Shown one piece after another: positions 60,597 to 64,000 of a stretch of DNA of 64,000 nt. The DNA comes from Pachypanchax playfairii (Eukaryota; Chordata; Actinopteri; Cyprinodontiformes; Aplocheilidae), in assembly GCA_006937955.1 (NCBI GenBank), contig SSNP01000017.1, forward strand, positions 1,612,537-1,676,536, written 5' to 3'. Each line of letters begins with the position of its first letter. The first letter of the stretch is position 1. The position numbers and the translations under genes were made by a program. Below the pieces are notes generated by a model that did no database searches, had not been told where the DNA came from, and worked only from the letters and a program-made list of their open reading frames with translations.

Positions 60597-63500
60597 CTGG
60601 ACTGGACTATTTTGGTCTACAATAAAATGTAAGAAAATCTATACCAGTGGCAACACATTAGGGCCCCATAATTCTGCAATAAACATGTGGAGTTTAAATG
60701 ACTGAGGCTGGTTTGAATTACACGTGTCATGTCTGAGTACATTAATGTACAATCATCATTAAGCTGCTTTAAGTATGAGTCTGACTCAAGTTTCCAGTTG
60801 TACACTTGAGCTTTGAGATTATGAGAAATGTGTTGGGTTGCCATTGTAATAAAGAAGTGCTGTAAATCTGTTCTGGAAGGGAGGTTTTCAAGCACTAGAC
60901 TGAAATAATACGAATTAAAAAACGGAGTGGATATTAGTGGTATTTGATACCGTAACAAGTATTAATGACATTAAAAGTAGCTCTTTGAATCTTTGTTGGA
61001 GTTATCAACTGTAAGTTTTGTTGATGCATGTTGTTGTCATTAATTCCACAGGACAACCTACATGTTTTCTTAAATCCATGTACATTTTTCAGTTCAGATT
61101 TAAGATAAAAAATAAAAATAAATAAATAAAATAAATTTAAAGCAGAATTTTCTTTACTATTAAACCAATCAGACAGAAAATCCTAAATCCATAGTTTTCA
61201 CATCTTATTGTATCTTTAAAGAGAAAAATCTTGTCAATGAAGGCTGCAATTCTTCAGAGAAATTAGAGCATCGATAGTAGCCTACTGAGCAACAGGGGTA
61301 CCCACCTTGTCAATAGGTCAGCAGTGTAGGGAGTCGCTCCTTGTTCCTCTCTGGAGCATCTCTCCTAGCTAACCTCTTGCTTGTGGTTAGGAACACGTTT
61401 TTTGGTTAGCTGTATTTATCTTCGATCTTCCACTCAAAGCTAATGTTTACCTATATCTCTTTTCTGCAAGCTACAGGTACCGATTAGTATTGTTGTATGT
61501 CCACCTCTTTGGTTTTCATCTCTCTTCTTTATATCTTTGACACTCCGCATCCTGCCATTGAGATTCTGCTCACTCTAGTCTGTCTAATTAGAGTGAGATA
61601 GAAAAAGAAAAACAAAAGCTTTTTCTTTTCTTTTTTTCCTTCCACATGTCCTCTCCTTCCTCCCAGTGCTTTTAGTCTTCTTTTCTCCTCCCTCCGAACT
61701 CTCAGTCAGCTGGATAAGGGAGAGATAGCGCTAATTGATTTGTTAAAAGCTGCTTGATTTCTTATGCTATTTAAAAGACTCTGTTGTAAGAGCAACCACT
61801 TTTCAGGGTTTTAGAATTCTCCTCCATCCTTTTTCCTACTTATATATGTATTGAGTGTTTGTTTGGTTTTTCTGTATTTAGTTGATTTCGTTTGGAATAC
61901 ATCAAAATAAATTATTCACTACATATGGATATTCAAGCAAATTATTACTGTGGGGTTCAAAGTATAGGAAATCCTTATGTAATGTTGTGTAGTGTTTACG
62001 CTCTAATATCTGTGCTTCTCTTTTCCATCCATCTTTCTTTTTTGTCTCTCTGTATACTCGCCCTCCTCTGTGGATGATGATTAATATTTCAGTGAAGTGT
62101 CATTTCAGCTCCAGCCTTGTTTATTTCCCCTGTCATCTTTAAGGATCTGTGAAGAGCTGCCCCCTGTGTTTTTAACCTTGCAGAGGAATGTGCATACATG
62201 CACAGATGTGGACATATGTTTGGATGCATGCTCTGTCATGCAAACCCACAACAATTTCACCACCTCACCTAACACAGCTGGGCTGACCAACCGCTCCTCA
62301 CGACTCTCCAAATTACCAGCTGCCCCACGGTGCTCGGTCCAGCTGCCCCAGTGAGCCATGTTCATTTATAACGAAGCCTGTGCAACAGACTTCAGCAGTG
62401 TCCACAAACACACACATTTCCTCTCTGCAGGAAAGCTTGCATTCCTCCATATGGGCATCTGTTGCGCTGGTGACTTCCCAGCTTTGTGGCTGTGTCTCAG
62501 CTGGGTTGATTCTCTCACAAAGCCCACCACCTGGTCCCACATACCCATCCTGATCACTCACTGCTAATAGGAAAACTCAATCACCAGCTCATGTTTTTGG
62601 CTCTATCTCTGCCCGCTATCTGTAAGCAGATTTATTAAAGAGCGAAACAAACCTGGGAATAAGCATAACTTTATTATAAACCAGCTTGATACAGATTAAT
62701 CCATTTCTGATTAAAACTATTTTGTAGATTTTGAATTTATTTACTTCAATTTTAAACATAATTAGAAATCTCTGGAGGACGTTTTTCCCCTTTTGTTTGC
62801 AGTGATGTTTTATGCTTCCTTTGTTTTGGTTGTACAGGGGCTTCTGCCTAATGATCTGCATCAGATTAGGCAGATAAATCATTAGACACACTGGTTTGTT
62901 GCAATCCTCAGATTGACCTTCTTAGCCATCCAATGGAGTGTAAACTATGTTTTCAAACACTTTCTACATCACAGTCTCAATTTAAACCTCTGTCCTTGAC
63001 TATTCCAGATTTGTATTTTCTGCTCTACCCCTGCTCTCTCCATCGCTCCCTCCACTCACAATAATTGATACTGTCTCACTTCATTAAGGCCGTTTCACAC
63101 ATCCAGAACAATCACATTCATTTTTTTGTCACAGTGATTAATTATTGTTCATTTTAACTTTACTGTCACCCATGAAAACCACTTCAATCCCATCGACACT
63201 CTTTAGATCCCAAATTATGTCTCTAAATTAACATTATAGCATGAAGCAGAGCTGAAAAATTACCTCACCTGATATAGGAGCATCAGTTGTTCACAAGAAC
63301 CGAAAGACAGAGCAATTTTTCTGTTCAAGATCATTTCTATTTCAGCACAGCTCTGTGAGACATTCTTTCAATAGAAATGTATGTAGAAGACAAATCTGTT
63401 TTCAGTTTTTAAAAAAAATCTGATTTATGGTTTCAGAATTTTTTTTGTTGCCATCTCAAAACCATAACAATGACTTGATTCTTTTTTATACTCTAAAAGT

Positions 63501-63680
63501 TAAACAGGACAATAAAAAAATAAATCATGATAAGTAAAAAAAGTTATAAACTTCTTTATAAAAGCTGATTTTTATTTGAGGCAAAGACTCACTCAATTTG
63601 ATGATACTGAGCTCTTGTACGGAATAAAACATCTTGCTTCAAGAAATCCTTTTTCAGTAAACATAGAAGAAAAACTGTCA
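60597..63680. other. Non-genic stretch
   Basis: No supported gene. 62100-62570 is balanced in composition and open for 60-85 codons in several frames on both strands, without recognisable domains. It could be conserved non-coding sequence. Confidence 0.45.
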
Positions 63681-63940
63681 GTGTTGCATAGTACAAGTAT
63701 AGTCTAAATGTTAGTAAACTTGAAGTATATATTTTAGCATACTTATACATTGCTTGGTGAAGTATACTTCTGCTATGTACAGTCAAGTACAAGTATAGTC
63801 TAAATTTAAGTAAACTTTAATGTAAGTATATATTAAAGTATACTCTGGTAAGTCTACTTCTGATGAGTACATTGAAAGTATACTGTCTTCATTATAAGTA
63901 TACTTGAATTATACTTCAGTAAACTTCTTTTTGGTAAGGG
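63680..63940. mobile_element. AAGTATACTT-type MITE, left end not identified
   Basis: The region is filled with AAGTATACTT-like palindromes. It ends with TATACTTCAGTAAACTTCTT and TTTGGTAAGGG at 63940, a terminus I associate with a teleost MITE whose other end should read CCCTTACCAAAAAG. That left end is not present. The 19-bp string GTACAAGTATAGTCTAAAT occurs twice (63691-63709 and 63788-63806), showing internal duplication. Confidence 0.55.
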
Positions 63941-64000
63941 AAACATGACTTTCTTTAAGGGAGCCAATGTGTTGAATGCACTGCAGTTATCAGGGAAAAG

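Overview
The window is 64 kb of AT-rich, repeat-dotted vertebrate DNA, almost certainly from a teleost fish. The evidence is the set of fish-typical mobile elements recognisable by eye. These are several Rex3-type (RTE clade) LINE fragments, one carrying the expected GATG 3' tail; a Tc1/mariner element of the family abundant in salmonids and other teleosts; a hAT element with an intact 8-bp target-site duplication; a Penelope-like LTR fragment; and many copies of a very common teleost dispersed repeat. Microsatellites of CA, TA, CT, GACA, GGAT and TAC/TAA type also occur. One N at 27953, inside a GGAT tract, suggests an assembly-derived sequence. The composition would suit a percomorph, but the species cannot be determined from this.

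I find no convincing host protein-coding gene, tRNA or rRNA. The open reading frames are short, lack codon structure or recognisable domains, and many run through microsatellites or repeats. The only reading frames I can identify are transposon remnants: Rex3 reverse transcriptase and endonuclease pieces, a Tc1 transposase pseudogene, and the probable N-terminal stub of a hAT transposase.

Layout. 1-6 kb: repeat-poor sequence with several stretches that read like conserved non-coding elements. 6.0-8.2 kb: a dense mobile-element patch (Penelope LTR piece with a decayed hammerhead-ribozyme-like core, a MITE-like piece, a 740-bp hAT element, a tRNA-headed SINE piece). 8.2-12.2 kb: non-coding, with TA and CT microsatellites and one POU/homeodomain-rich candidate enhancer. 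12.2-12.7 kb: Rex3 RT fragment. 13.9-14.7 kb: dispersed repeat split by a 467-bp inverted-repeat element. 14.7-26.6 kb: mostly plain non-coding DNA with one dispersed repeat and a CA microsatellite. 26.6-28.0 kb: one broken Rex3 insertion with a tail of about 277 bp. 31.0 kb: inverted-repeat element. 33.0-33.7 kb: Rex3 endonuclease fragment on the minus strand. 35.3 and 40.1-40.6 kb: more dispersed-repeat copies. 48.2-49.7 kb: Tc1 element with a nested 198-bp insertion. 50.2 and 53.7 kb: GACA and ATCC tracts. 56.7, 59.8, 60.3 and 63.7 kb: further dispersed repeats and two MITEs.

Taken together this looks like a gene-poor intergenic region or a very large intron. Several blocks rich in homeodomain and POU core motifs could be long-range enhancers of a developmental gene outside the window, but that is inference and needs alignment to other fish. 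I see no sign of a new enzymatic or defence system here. The items most worth a second look are the nested and rearranged elements and the candidate regulatory blocks.
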